Shown: one piece after another, positions 23,111 through 33,806 of the stretch
How positions within the stretch are numbered: position 1 is the first letter of the stretch
How the letters are laid out: every line of letters begins with the position of its first letter
DNA from: Rhizomucor pusillus
Taxonomy: Eukaryota; Mucoromycota; Mucoromycetes; Mucorales; Lichtheimiaceae
Assembly (NCBI GenBank): GCA_900175165.2
Contig: FWWN02000687.1
Coordinates: forward strand, 1-64,000
Reading direction: 5' to 3'
DNA length: 64,000 nucleotides
Translations under genes and position numbers: made by a program
The notes under the pieces: model-generated
Seen by the model: only the letters and a program-made list of their open reading frames with translations
Database searches by the model: none
What the model was told of the DNA's origin: nothing

Positions 23111-26100
23111 CTAATTATCATGCAAGGCCTGCTCAATAACATTGTTGAGCCACCAAAATCTGTCCTCGGTAGGCAAAATGTTGATCATGACAGGCAAGTC
23201 AACAAACACTTCCTTTACAGGCAGCGAAGCAACAGAAGCTGTTTCAGACACTGGTGTATCAATATGCGCAAGGTTCGCCAACCGAGGGTGTCGTTTTGGT
23301 CGCGGTGGAGGAGGTAAAGACGGTACCATGGAGGAGAGGAGGTTGTTAATGGGAGGATATTTGCTGCTTGCGGGCGATGCTGGAGTGGAGGGTGCTGAGG
23401 AAGAAGATGAGGTTGACGATATTGGGGATGAGATCTGCTCGTTGTTTTTGGAAGAACCTGCAGCTGCAACGGAGGATATAGCCGTGGACTGATATACACG
23501 CTGCTGTGCGAGGTACATGGATTCCGGAACGCGCGATGCTAGATGTCTCTTGTAATAATGTACGGCTTGATCTGTCACGTGGAACGCGATGCTGCGGTAC
23601 AATGGTAAGGAGAGACACTTTATAGGTTCAGAGAAACTTTGGTTAATAGCGGAAACGATGCCTTCCAAGTTCACCCAGGTACGAAAGAGAATGAGTTGAC
23701 AGGGACCTGGTGAGAGCGCAAACGGTGGGATATCGATCACTTCGCCATCCAATTTTGCGTTTGCAGCCAATGGTTTGCCGAATGAAGATAGCCCGAGGAG
23801 TCGCTCTGCTGCTGGCTGCAAGGCTGTCAGGAACCGCGCCCTTGCTATCATAGATGATTCAGAGCTGCGTGGAGCAACCGTTGGCGATGTAGCATCGTCT
23901 GCAGTTGCAATAATAGGTGCTGATCCTTTAGGTGAACCCATAAGCGTCTTTGCATCGTCCTCGCTTGTTCCAACAGCGCTGGCTTCAAGCAGCCGCAGCT
24001 GCTCTGGCCTGAGCCCGAGCAAACTCTGCAGCGTCTGACCATGCAAGCCAGAGAGGCAGAGTTTTTCCTTGTCGGACAAACGTGTAGAACAGGATCCATC
24101 TTCATATAGAATCTTTGTCATTGGGAATGTGAATCTTCGAGCCTTGTCGACGACAATGTGGACTTTATCGGCATCCAATTCCTGTTTAGGTTCTTGGACA
24201 AGGATGGCCAGACCAACGTACACTACGCTTTTAGAGTATTCCTCATGAGATAGTTTGCTCCTGGAAGACATGGATGAAGCGCAATCGGCTGTGGAAGCTT
24301 GCTGCTGCTGCTCGGGCTGATACGATGGTTTGAAAAACATATGCAGGCTGTCCGCCATCTGCCGCATATTGCCGAAATCGCATTGCATATGGTCGGATGG
24401 GATTTGCAGATACTGACCCATTGTTTTTGAGATATACACGGTATCGGCGAAGCGGTAACCAAGCGCGAGCAGACGTCCAATTTCCTTTCTGTCTACTCGT
24501 TTTACAAGAAAGATGTGAGAATCTTCAGTTTCCGAACTGATGCTTTCGTTGGATATACGTCCATTTGCTGCTGATGTCGATTGGAAACTGGGCAAGGCTG
24601 TGACTTCGCGGTACAGCTCGTTGAGACGCATCTTTGAAGAGCGATCCTTGTTGCGTGCGACTCCCCCCCTCTCCAACTGCGAAGAACTTTCAAAGGCAGA
24701 GAATGTAACATGACTTGCAGATCGAGTGCGACGATGGTTGCTGCTTTGATACTCTTGCGCTTGCTTTGTGTTCCTCGAATCATCTGGCGCTGACACTGTC
24801 GCTGGAGTCGCAACAACTGTGCCTTGCGACTTGCCGCTGCTCTGGCTTCGGCGATGGCACTTGAATGTAAAGCGTTTAGGTTTCGTGATCGTATGTGTAT
24901 TGACGACAGTGTCAAAGAGCACGCCTAGGTCCCATAAACTCGGTACGCGGAGCTCGACCGCAAGCGCCTGCGCTGCGTCGTAGAACAACTGCTCGGCGAT
25001 GCTGTCTGGATCGCGCATGCGCGTGGACGACTGGTTAGAAGGTCTGTTATCTGATGGAGCCTTGGACCAACGACGAGTTTCTTTGAACAACCGTACAAAG
25101 AATGGATGCGTGGATGACATTTCTAGATCTCCTGCCTAAATTGCCTAGTTACACAAACATGTAGGTCATCCAGTACAAACTTTTACATACCTGCAGGAGA
25201 ATGTCTTCTAGTACATTCCTCATTGGCACGAGACCATCGGTGTTGACCAAGATACGGCCATTCTTGTCGAAAAAGACAGCATCCAGAACGAGACCTCGGC
25301 TGCCTTTCTGTTGCATTTTACCGATGCGTTTTAGCATTTTACGTCGCTTTACAATGGTAATGTACATCATTAAGAAACAGACAGCGACGACAATGGCGCA
25401 TATCGATCCAATCAACGCTGCCTGTGACAGTGATGGTTCTGGAGGAGCGGTACCGTTCGCTGGAAAGTAAAAAATTTGTGCCGACCAAGGCAGTGTGGTG
25501 CATACCACAGACGGCGATGCCCATGACCATGGCTGATATCAGGCGTTTGTACCATTGGTTAGCCCCTTGTTCACGTAGCTTGAAGAAGATATAAAGAGCG
25601 ACGATGGCAGAACAGCAAGCGATGATAATGGCACCGACGACGTAGCCGATCTTGTAAGTCATATGAAAATAGGTGATAGCAAACTGGCCTATTGTTTTTT
25701 CGATGCAGGTCAGCTCAGTTATTGTTTCCGATTGAAATTTTCTGCAGACAATAATAATACCGATGTAGTGCATGCATGCGATGCCGAGCTTTACTCAAAT
25801 TGTGAGCAACAAGATGAAGTGGGAAACCAGCAGCAAAAATTCACTAAAGCCACTTACCCCTGCGAACGTCCCACTTGGAATGATGCGTATGATCTTGGCT
25901 TCTTCTGTCACGCCCACGAATGCAAATGCAACAAACATGCAAAATATAGCGACAACGAGACTGGCAAACGTATAACCAGCTGCGTAATTCAAGTGGTAGC
26001 TGTTGCCGTCCATGTCTCGCAACGTCAAACTGTTGTTTCCTATAAAATGCATTGACCAGATCGCTATCCCACCAGTCGCTATGGCAGCCGATAACAGCAA

Positions 26101-26316
26101 GAACCTGAACACGATCGCAAGTTATTTTTCCGTTGTTCGAGTTTTTTTCATATCAAAGAGCTGAAAATACCAGTTGTAGAGTCCACGAATATGCGTTCGT
26201 CTGGTCAGTAATTCCAATGTTGTTTGGGCGCCGAGGACCGATACGAGATAGCTCACAAAGATGATCCCTCCATTGTATTCTTGGTACGCTACAGTGGATG
26301 ATAAAGACGGATCCAT
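23111..26316 (-). CDS. MHYT-domain integral membrane sensor with long C-terminal region
   Basis: Five exons (26316-26171, 26104-25858, 25788-25761, 25688-25191, 25135-23111) give about 980 residues. The N-terminal 250 residues form a multi-pass domain with the three MHYT-type motifs: SMHFIGNN at 66-73, CMHYIG at 136-141 and GMHHTAL at 202-208. Bacterial MHYT proteins are proposed to bind copper and sense O2, CO or NO; fungal versions are uncharacterised. The remaining 700 residues are cytosolic, Ser-rich and of unknown fold. Exon 4 changes frame in a run of six A (25469-25474 on the plus strand): GMHHTALVGTN is in one frame and FPANGTAPPEP in the next. Removing one base restores continuity, so this is a base-call error, a natural mutation, or a real frameshift. 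No intron with consensus ends can repair it without deleting the third MHYT motif. Confidence 0.85.
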
Positions 26317-26488
26317 TGCTTCATGTATGCTCTCTCTCTCTCTTTATCGTGTACTTTTTATCACGCGAGTGTGATAAAATCTGAATAGGGAAGAGCAACA
26401 AGGGCGAAAAAAAGAAATAATTCAAAAGGGAAGAAGAAAGGACAGATAATTGCGCACTCTGCAGGCAAGAAAGATCCATTCAATGAAC

Positions 26489-26520
<32 letters not shown>

Positions 26521-28547
26521 TTCTCTCTCGCTCACACTCGGTGTTTGCAGGCCGTGTCTGCCGCTGCAAGAAATCGGCGCCTATTGGTTGTATCAGCGCA
26601 ACTCGGCTTTGTGTAGCATGAAACTTCCTTTTCGAATCACCATCCGAAGGTTACCAAGAAGTTGGAAAAGTTTTGTTGTTGCTACTCAATGACACCGTAC
26701 AGAAAGAAGCAAATTGCAGAACGTGGTACGTCTAGACCTTTTGTTGTCGATCACAAGGTAGCTAATATATGCTGTGAAAATTAGTGCGACAGGATATCAA
26801 ACGACAGGGCAAGAAAACGAGGACAATTAGCCCTTCTTTTGTTGCAGTTCGCACGCCGGGAGTCACGAGAAAAAGAAGACTGTGTCACCGGCATTCACAC
26901 AAACTCATATAAGCGTGCATACGGAGAGAACCTTGTGCTTACATAGCCCGATGATGCGCTGCTGATAAACTGTATGAGACGTCAATATTGTGGCTGCATC
27001 TGCCCTTCTTTTTTTCCTGCATCTGTCTGTCTGTCTGTCTGTCTCACCATCATCATCTTGGAAAATTTTCAATGGACGCACTAACTTTTTCGATCGCCGC
27101 TAAACATTCAGACTGCACACAAAAAAGGGGTCTAAGCATTTTTCTTATCTATTGCTGCTAACCTTTTTTTATCAAAATCTCCAAACCAGCCATATTCACA
27201 GCGATAAAGGTATGAGAGAGCAACGGTAGCTAAAGGAAACACAACCTCTGGATGGATTCCCGGTGCGCGCTATTGGAAATGTCGAGTATCTTGCGTGCAC
27301 CAATGATACGCAGCGATTCTCTCACGCATTACCTTTACCTCGAGCATGTTAAGTTGCTACCAACAGTATCTGAGAGTTTCGTGCGTGCGCGCGTGCTGAT
27401 TAGGACAAGATAAAGTACGAGTGCGNGCGGGGGGGGGGGAACTCGGTTCCAGAACTCGCTCTACAATTCCACCACCAGCTAAGACAAATTTGGTGCATTA
27501 GCTTTTTCGGTCGTCATCCGCCGAATTGCGTGTGTGCTGTCAAACGTTGATTGTCATTTTTGGTGTCACCACCCATGGGTAAAACAAAGTTAGCAAAATT
27601 GCAAGCTTCCCATTGACATGTGCGTGTGCGGAATAAAGTACAGCAGTAGCTTATTGCTAATGCTGATTCTCAACATGGAAAAAAATTATCGTACGATGAT
27701 AATCTGGCCCATAACTTTGCAATAAATGATCTTCCTCATATTCTCTGTCCTTACACAAGCACGATAATTAAAAGTCGCTGATCACAGCAATTGATAAATA
27801 TACATACTTGACTAACTATGGATATTGTTGGTGACTGCTGCGGCTGTTGCCCATTGGTTTGGTAATTGGCTCAACATTCGCTAGTAACTGGTTCCATTGG
27901 TAAAACACAGGGTAGAGCGGAGACTATAATGATATTTGAAAAGCAAACCGATCGATACACTTTTTCCCCAACCCACCCAACCCTTTTATTTTGCCTCATC
28001 CTTATTGCGCTCGCACGTGAGTTGACACAAAAATTTGCTCGCTGTTATTACGATGTCTGCAAATAAATAGCAATATTGACCTTTATTGACGCTGATTAAC
28101 ATTTCTTGTCTGAAAAATTTATCCGTCACTACGACGACTCCTCTCCCAGAAACTCGGGCATATTGAGTAATAAACTTGAGAGGATGTAATGGGCTGAAGG
28201 TGAAGACGCGTGCGTGACAAGTTACCAAATTGATCCGATTTCCATCGGTTTCCTCTTCCAAGGCAATTCACATTGTACCAGCCTTTCTTTTCTGCTTCAG
28301 TTTTTGTTTAAACAATCTGCACCTAACGGACCATTTCGCCGATGCATCGGACGGGATGCGGAGTAGAGCGCTGTAAAAAACCAAAAAACTCAGTGACCCA
28401 TGATCGACGATCATTAGAGAACAATGCCCCACACATCTGGATACATAATCAAAGCCACCCGGTCCACGAGCAAGACGCGCAGCGGCGCGCTCAACAAAGG
28501 TCATTCCCCGATAGCCCGCCTTTTTTGCAGGAACCACCACCAGAAAC
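26317..28547. other. 2.2 kb divergent intergenic region with microsatellites
   Basis: It lies between the divergent starts of the MHYT gene and the first Myb-like gene. It holds a (CA)14 run at about 26,489-26,517, a TCTG repeat at 27,022-27,045, an undetermined base at 27,426 and a run of 11 G at 27,429-27,439. No gene seen. Promoters of both neighbours must lie here. Confidence 0.5.
26489..26517. repeat. (CA)n microsatellite
   Basis: About fourteen perfect CA units, followed directly by a CT-rich stretch, roughly 170 nt upstream of the MHYT gene start. Confidence 0.9.
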
Positions 28548-30133
28548 ATGACCAACCTCAGTGCCTATGGTAACCCATACTAGGGACTCCACGCCCTACG
28601 GCAGAACTATTGATACATATACTCTTGTTAGAGGAGGAACGGCAAAGGAATATTGAGCGAAACCGTGAATTGCTGGCACAATTCAATCTGAAAGAAGCCC
28701 GCGATGCCCTGTATGATTCTGGACGATCCACATCGTCGAAACCTGAACCTGTAAAGTATGTATCCGGGCATTTATGTGATAAAGATCATTGATACCTAAC
28801 TGGATTTATTGCCACGTGTAGGATATCTGTCAAGACCCGCAAGACGATAGGTAAATGCAACAGTTCAACAACATTGAAGCATGATCGATGCAGCTGACGT
28901 TCGTATATATTCGACAGCAAAGAAACCTGCTGCGCCAATGTTGCCGCAACGCAAATCATCTCGACTTCGAGGAGTCGATCCTGCACCATTTGAGATCGAC
29001 AACGAAGATAAGATAAAGAAAGGCGAGGTAACAACATAAAGCAATTATTCTTGTTATCATATACGCTCATGTTGGAACTGGACTGTAGAATGACGCGGGG
29101 GCGGAAACAGGAGCAGTGGACGACGAATTGTGGGACGGTAAATTGCTTACTGCAGACGAGTACTTTGACCAGGAGACACGCGACAAGGCGATTCGTGTGG
29201 ACGGGCACTACAGTGGTAAGGAAGGAAGACCAAAAGGGATGTAATTTTGCCCAATGAAATGATAATTGATAATCGGATTCTAGGTTGGATCAACCCTGAG
29301 CTCGTCGAAAAGTATCAATTCGAAGCATCTGCAGCGGAAGCCTGGGAGAAGAATGGTGGTGGCAAGTTTTCATATAAAGATCCGCTTGGCACTGGCAAAA
29401 AGAGATCTGGTTCTGGAAGATTGAACGCCAAGGTAAATCCATTGTCTTGAAACAATGCCTATCCACCTAACGATTTCTTGTTTTTCTATGCAAAGGCTGT
29501 TGCACAGATGATGTTCAAAAAGAACCCGAACATGTACTTTTATCGTCACAACGAACCGGGCGTAGAGCAATGGACGGGCGATTGGACAGAAGAGGAGAAG
29601 CAAAAGTTCTTGGAGGTGGCGAGGGAACATGGTTGCGGCGACAAGTGGGGTTTATTTGCAAGCTACATACCTCACCGGTGAGTCACCTTGCTGTAAACTC
29701 TGCGAAATACATACATTAACGCCTACCTTTTCTGCATACGTACAGCGTCGGATATCAATGCAGCAGTGAGTATCTTGCTTGACCTTTACAATTAGTTCAT
29801 CACGCTCTAATCATTTTGATTCAGATTACTATCGAAGCGAAATATTACCCTCTGGACTCATATTTGACACAAATTATCAGGTACAATTGTTCACATCCAG
29901 GATATCTATATCACTGTTCGATGCTAAATGAGGGCTTTTTGCGCACTAGTATACCCCTTCCGGTCGACCTATCTATGTTGGCAACCGGCGACCGCGAGAC
30001 TAAGAACGTCATCTTTTATTCTTGTTTTTATTTTTCACTCATTTAGCCCATCTCCGCAAACATCAATACCGCCAAACTCATTGCAAATATTATTAAAGAG
30101 CATGAATATGAAGACCATCAATGCATTTTTTAA
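28548..30133 (+). CDS. Myb/SANT-like nuclear protein (paralogue A)
   Basis: Ten exons were joined in frame: 28548-28569, 28632-28755, 28822-28850, 28918-29027, 29089-29215, 29284-29432, 29496-29677, 29746-29765, 29825-29880, 30047-30133. They give about 301 residues. The short N-terminal motif (YEEERQRNIERNRELL) and RKSSRLRG resemble N-terminal motifs of eukaryotic WDR76-type chromatin proteins, but no WD repeats follow. The core at about 198-258 has PNMYFYRHNEPG, the Trp-containing GDWTEEEKQKF, and ends in IPHRVGYQCSNYYR, a Myb/SANT-like helix-turn-helix. The same module occurs in the gene at 50,065. It is likely DNA- or chromatin-binding. The last intron (166 nt) and last exon are less certain. 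It converges on the next gene with 120 nt between stop codons. Confidence 0.8.
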
Positions 30134-30253
30134 AAACTGAATAGTATTAGGCTGTGTTTATGGATTTTATGGATTAATAAGGTCAAGTTATTATACTAGA
30201 ATACGGGTATGTATGATCGAAGAAGGTAGTGTAAAAAGTATACTTGACGATTC

Positions 30254-31061
30254 CTACATGGCATAGAATTCGTCGAAGCCACGTCGGAAAGCCAGGCCAG
30301 CAATTGCCAAAGCAATGCCGTAGAATATGGCTGCGTAGATGAAGCGCGCAATGTGTGACTCACGCGCCGCCTCAAAGATGGACCAAAAGACAGCAAAACC
30401 GAAGTAGCTGCAGCGAAGACGAAAGCAATATACATGTAAGCTGTAAATCATTTCACACACACATACACACAGAGAGAGAGACACTGTTTGACAACAGCAC
30501 TTACATCCAAGATAGTATCATGACAGGTCTAGTTGAACCTCGGCCGACCGTGTTTAGGATGAGGACTGACAAGAGCATCAATACCAAATCTCGCAAGACA
30601 TCACTTGCGCGGCTAAGCCGACTCTGTCGTCGTCAAAGATATTTGTGTGAATGAATGGATTACTTGAATAACACAGTAGGCTTACTTACATGCGTGTGGG
30701 CAACGCGAGGCCGGCGCATCCATCCGATCCATCCTCCTCTGGTAGCGGTAGGTTGATGTGCTGCTGCTCCTTCAGCGGCTTCTATGCTCTCATCTTGTTG
30801 TTGCCTCGTTGGATACCCCGGTCCTTGGTGACCGTCCCCGAACGCATGTCGCAGGAACCACAGCAGTCCCCAGTACACCCACAGAGCAAAGAAGGCGGCC
30901 CATGACAACCTCACGTAGCGGTTGGCCATGAAGGACGATATGCTGTAACCGTACGCGGGTCCATAGTTCAGTGGATCCGCATAGTAAAGATTGGAAGCAT
31001 CGTTGTAGCCGTTGTGATTGTTGTTGTTGTTGATAGCGTGATGGTTATTGTAAAAGTCCAT
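30254..31061 (-). CDS. Four-pass membrane protein of unknown function
   Basis: Three exons (31061-30690, 30623-30505, 30407-30254) give 214 residues. The N-terminus is Asn/His/Tyr-rich and soluble. Four hydrophobic helices can be seen: LSWAAFFALWVYWGLLWFL, then a second after a loop with Gln and Arg (LVLMLLSVLILNTV), a third (VMILSWIYFGFAVFW), and a fourth (FIYAAIFYGIALAIAGLAF). The tail is short and charged, ending RRGFDEFYAM. I do not recognise the family. Topology suggests a small endomembrane or plasma-membrane protein. The exon 2 acceptor was chosen because it keeps frame and makes the second helix. A CA/GT-rich stretch sits inside intron 2. Confidence 0.7.
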
Positions 31062-33806
31062 ATTTTTTATGTGTGTCACCAGACGACCGCAACGAAACTG
31101 CTGCTCTCCTTTTATATACGAAGAAATCATCGTCGTACTTGTTGGTTCTTTGCTGCTTGTCTTTCTGAAAACATACTAGGACGCGAGCGAAATAGGAGGC
31201 AAGACGACATATTAAAAACGAGCGTGGAGGCATGATCATCTATTCCTAGGAGACATTTAGACAGAACATACAAACAGTCAGTGAAGCTCACTGCACGGCG
31301 CCAAACACCACAAACAACTCGTCGTATTACAAAGTTGGCTCAAAAAACAAACAGCACCTTTTTCCTTGGCCACACAACGTGCACCAGCGACAAACTTTCA
31401 CTTTCCTCTTTGCAATCCCTTGTATACGTTGGAATTTGATACATCGAAGCACAAGGTTCTCGCAGCCGCCTTTACGGTCCCATTTTGCGGTGGCGTAGAG
31501 TTTGATGTGCTGGAGGTTGTGCGTAAGCAATTACCATCCAGCTGGTGGTGATCTTAGCATTTGACGTATACGCCAGGCAATTTGCCAATGTTAGAAACCA
31601 GCCCGCCGTGCCTCTTTCTTCTCTCGAAGTTGATGAAGGAGACAAGAAGCTGCATGAATGTTAAAGAAATCAAAATTTGTAATTCGTCCCATCATCGTAG
31701 TGGCAGCTACATATAACAACGAATCTGGTGCGGTGGCAAATTAGCTAGTATACGGTGCCTATCATTGGTGGATAATTTAGCAGCATTAAGGTTTGTTCCG
31801 ATTCATGCGCGCGTGCGCGGACTCTCGACTTTGGCTAGGGCACCTGCGTCCGTAACTAGACCGCAGATACAACAGGGCTTCGAGAAGAAGAGAGCAAAAG
31901 TTCATGTCAATACGCGGCTTACAGAGACACAAGATTGCAGAAAAAATACGTACAGCCTGAATAATAGACGACGGTCGCACAGGTACAACGTTACCCCTTG
32001 TCTGAACAATGTCTTGAATAATTGTGGCGTTCTTGGGACACGGCAATCGACAACTTACACGAAATAAGGACTGTATCTTTCCTGAGCAGCAGCAGCGCAT
32101 CATCCAAGGCGCTTGGAAGCGCAGCCACTGCTTTGCAGATGATACTACTATGCATATTTCTGTGATATTTCCAACTGCAGTGTCGTTGAGCTTCTGTCTA
32201 TTTGTGTGACGCTCTCGCCCGATCTGTCCCTCCTCCTCCCTTTGTGATAACCTGTCCACGACGGTGCTGCTCAGCAAAATAACCGGAGTATCGCCACAAA
32301 AGGAGAAAGGTACAGTTGTATTCATGGTTTCAGGTAAAGCGGTCAAGACAGGACGCCTTGGATAGTAGTATTTGCACATCAGATGAAACAGCTTTGCAAA
32401 ACCTTTCTTTTGTAAATCAAATACGGACACCATCAAAATCCCACGTTGCTACATGTATACCATTGCTAGCAAGCAATTTAGGAGTATGCCGACCCTTAGA
32501 TTAGAGTTGAGCTGTCAGATAGCCATCTGTCCATTCTTCGCATTTGTTGCTGTATCTCCTGTCCTTTTCTGGGTTCAAGTTACCCGAAGCGGACGCTCTC
32601 GGAAAAAGGAAATTCACAGCAAACTCTGTTTTTCTCGGTACTGGATATACCGGTTACAAGAGGTCTTTTGCTCAACTCTGTTGCTGCGAATATACTTCTT
32701 GGAAAAGTAACCATAAATTTGGTACACCGATGTATACTAACACCACCAGCATTATTCGATGAATATAGACGCCCACCACATCAAAAGCTCTTCAAGTTTG
32801 CCAGCAGCCTTTCCTTTTTGCATTCAAGTGCGTCATAGATTTCCAGATCTGGTGGCAACGAAGTACAGGAAGATCATGGGATCTCTTGTTTTCTGTTTAC
32901 AGTTTTCCCACAGATGGATGCTGAGTTTCCAGAACTAGTCTGTTTCCAGCTTGGGTTTCTGAAACCACCTTTTTTGTGGTACCCGGGCATCTGGGAAATC
33001 GCCCATTTCGGGCTGTCAAAAGAAAGGCGACAAAAGCAACTAGAGAGAGAGAGAGTATATACGTGTGTGTGTGCTGGCCAAATCCATTTATGATGGTGAT
33101 GGACAAAAGGGCCATTCTTATAGTGGCAGAGCAGAAAGGCCACCTACAAATATGTCTTAGAGTAAGTTTGCTTTTCGCGCGTACGCGCTGAGCCTCAACA
33201 GCTAGAGTGCAACTAGCAGCATAGCAGACGAGAAAAATCGACCAGATAAAGAAATCCACAGAAAATCAATCTCTTTTCTTCTTCTGTGTCCGATTGTTGT
33301 GCGTCACACAAGCCATACAATTTCACACATTTCCCCGCACAGGTAGAAACCTTTGTATTTTCTGTCAAGAAACCGGGCTACGGCGTAGATCTCCAAAATC
33401 ATAAAGGGAAAGTAGAGTGGGCGGGTAGGAAGAAGGTCTCAATTAAAGGTACACTTTTTGAATTCATCAATGCAAAACTGAACAATCACTCCCCACTGAA
33501 ATAAACTCTTTTCTTGTTCGTTGTCGGTTTCCGTCCACGCGGATTATCAATGACGTGATATCCCGCTGTTGGCGCTATACCATTTTTGATCGACGATGAT
33601 TTTGATCTGGAAAGGCACACAACGATAAGTGAAGAGTAATATACACAAGATTGTCGCGCAAAAGTGGTAGCAACCGTCCCGGCCACAGCGTCCGACCGTA
33701 TATATTATTTCTCCTCATTTGGGGGATAGTCTTGTCGTTCTTTTTTTTTTCTTCTCTCTCTCCTCTCTTTCCTGCTCTTCTTATTCTTTTTAACTTGACG
33801 ATCAAC
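31062..33806. other. 2.7 kb divergent intergenic region
   Basis: Upstream of both the four-pass membrane protein (minus) and the P5 ATPase (plus). Many short open frames exist, the longest on the minus strand (32,436-31,786), but none has a recognisable domain or protein-like composition. Pyrimidine-rich runs precede the ATPase ATG. Confidence 0.45.

Noticed and set aside
25149..25773. Two overlapping minus-strand frames that look like separate membrane genes
   Set aside because: Both belong to one MHYT gene; the overlap is explained by a one-base shift in a homopolymer.
28421..28530. Upstream ATG considered as first exon of Myb-like gene A
   Set aside because: It would need a 31-nt intron or a weak donor. 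The ATG at 28548 joins exon 2 in frame with standard splice sites.
31786..32436. 216-residue open frame on the minus strand
   Set aside because: Composition is not protein-like, with no domain and no splice partners. Probably chance in the intergenic region.
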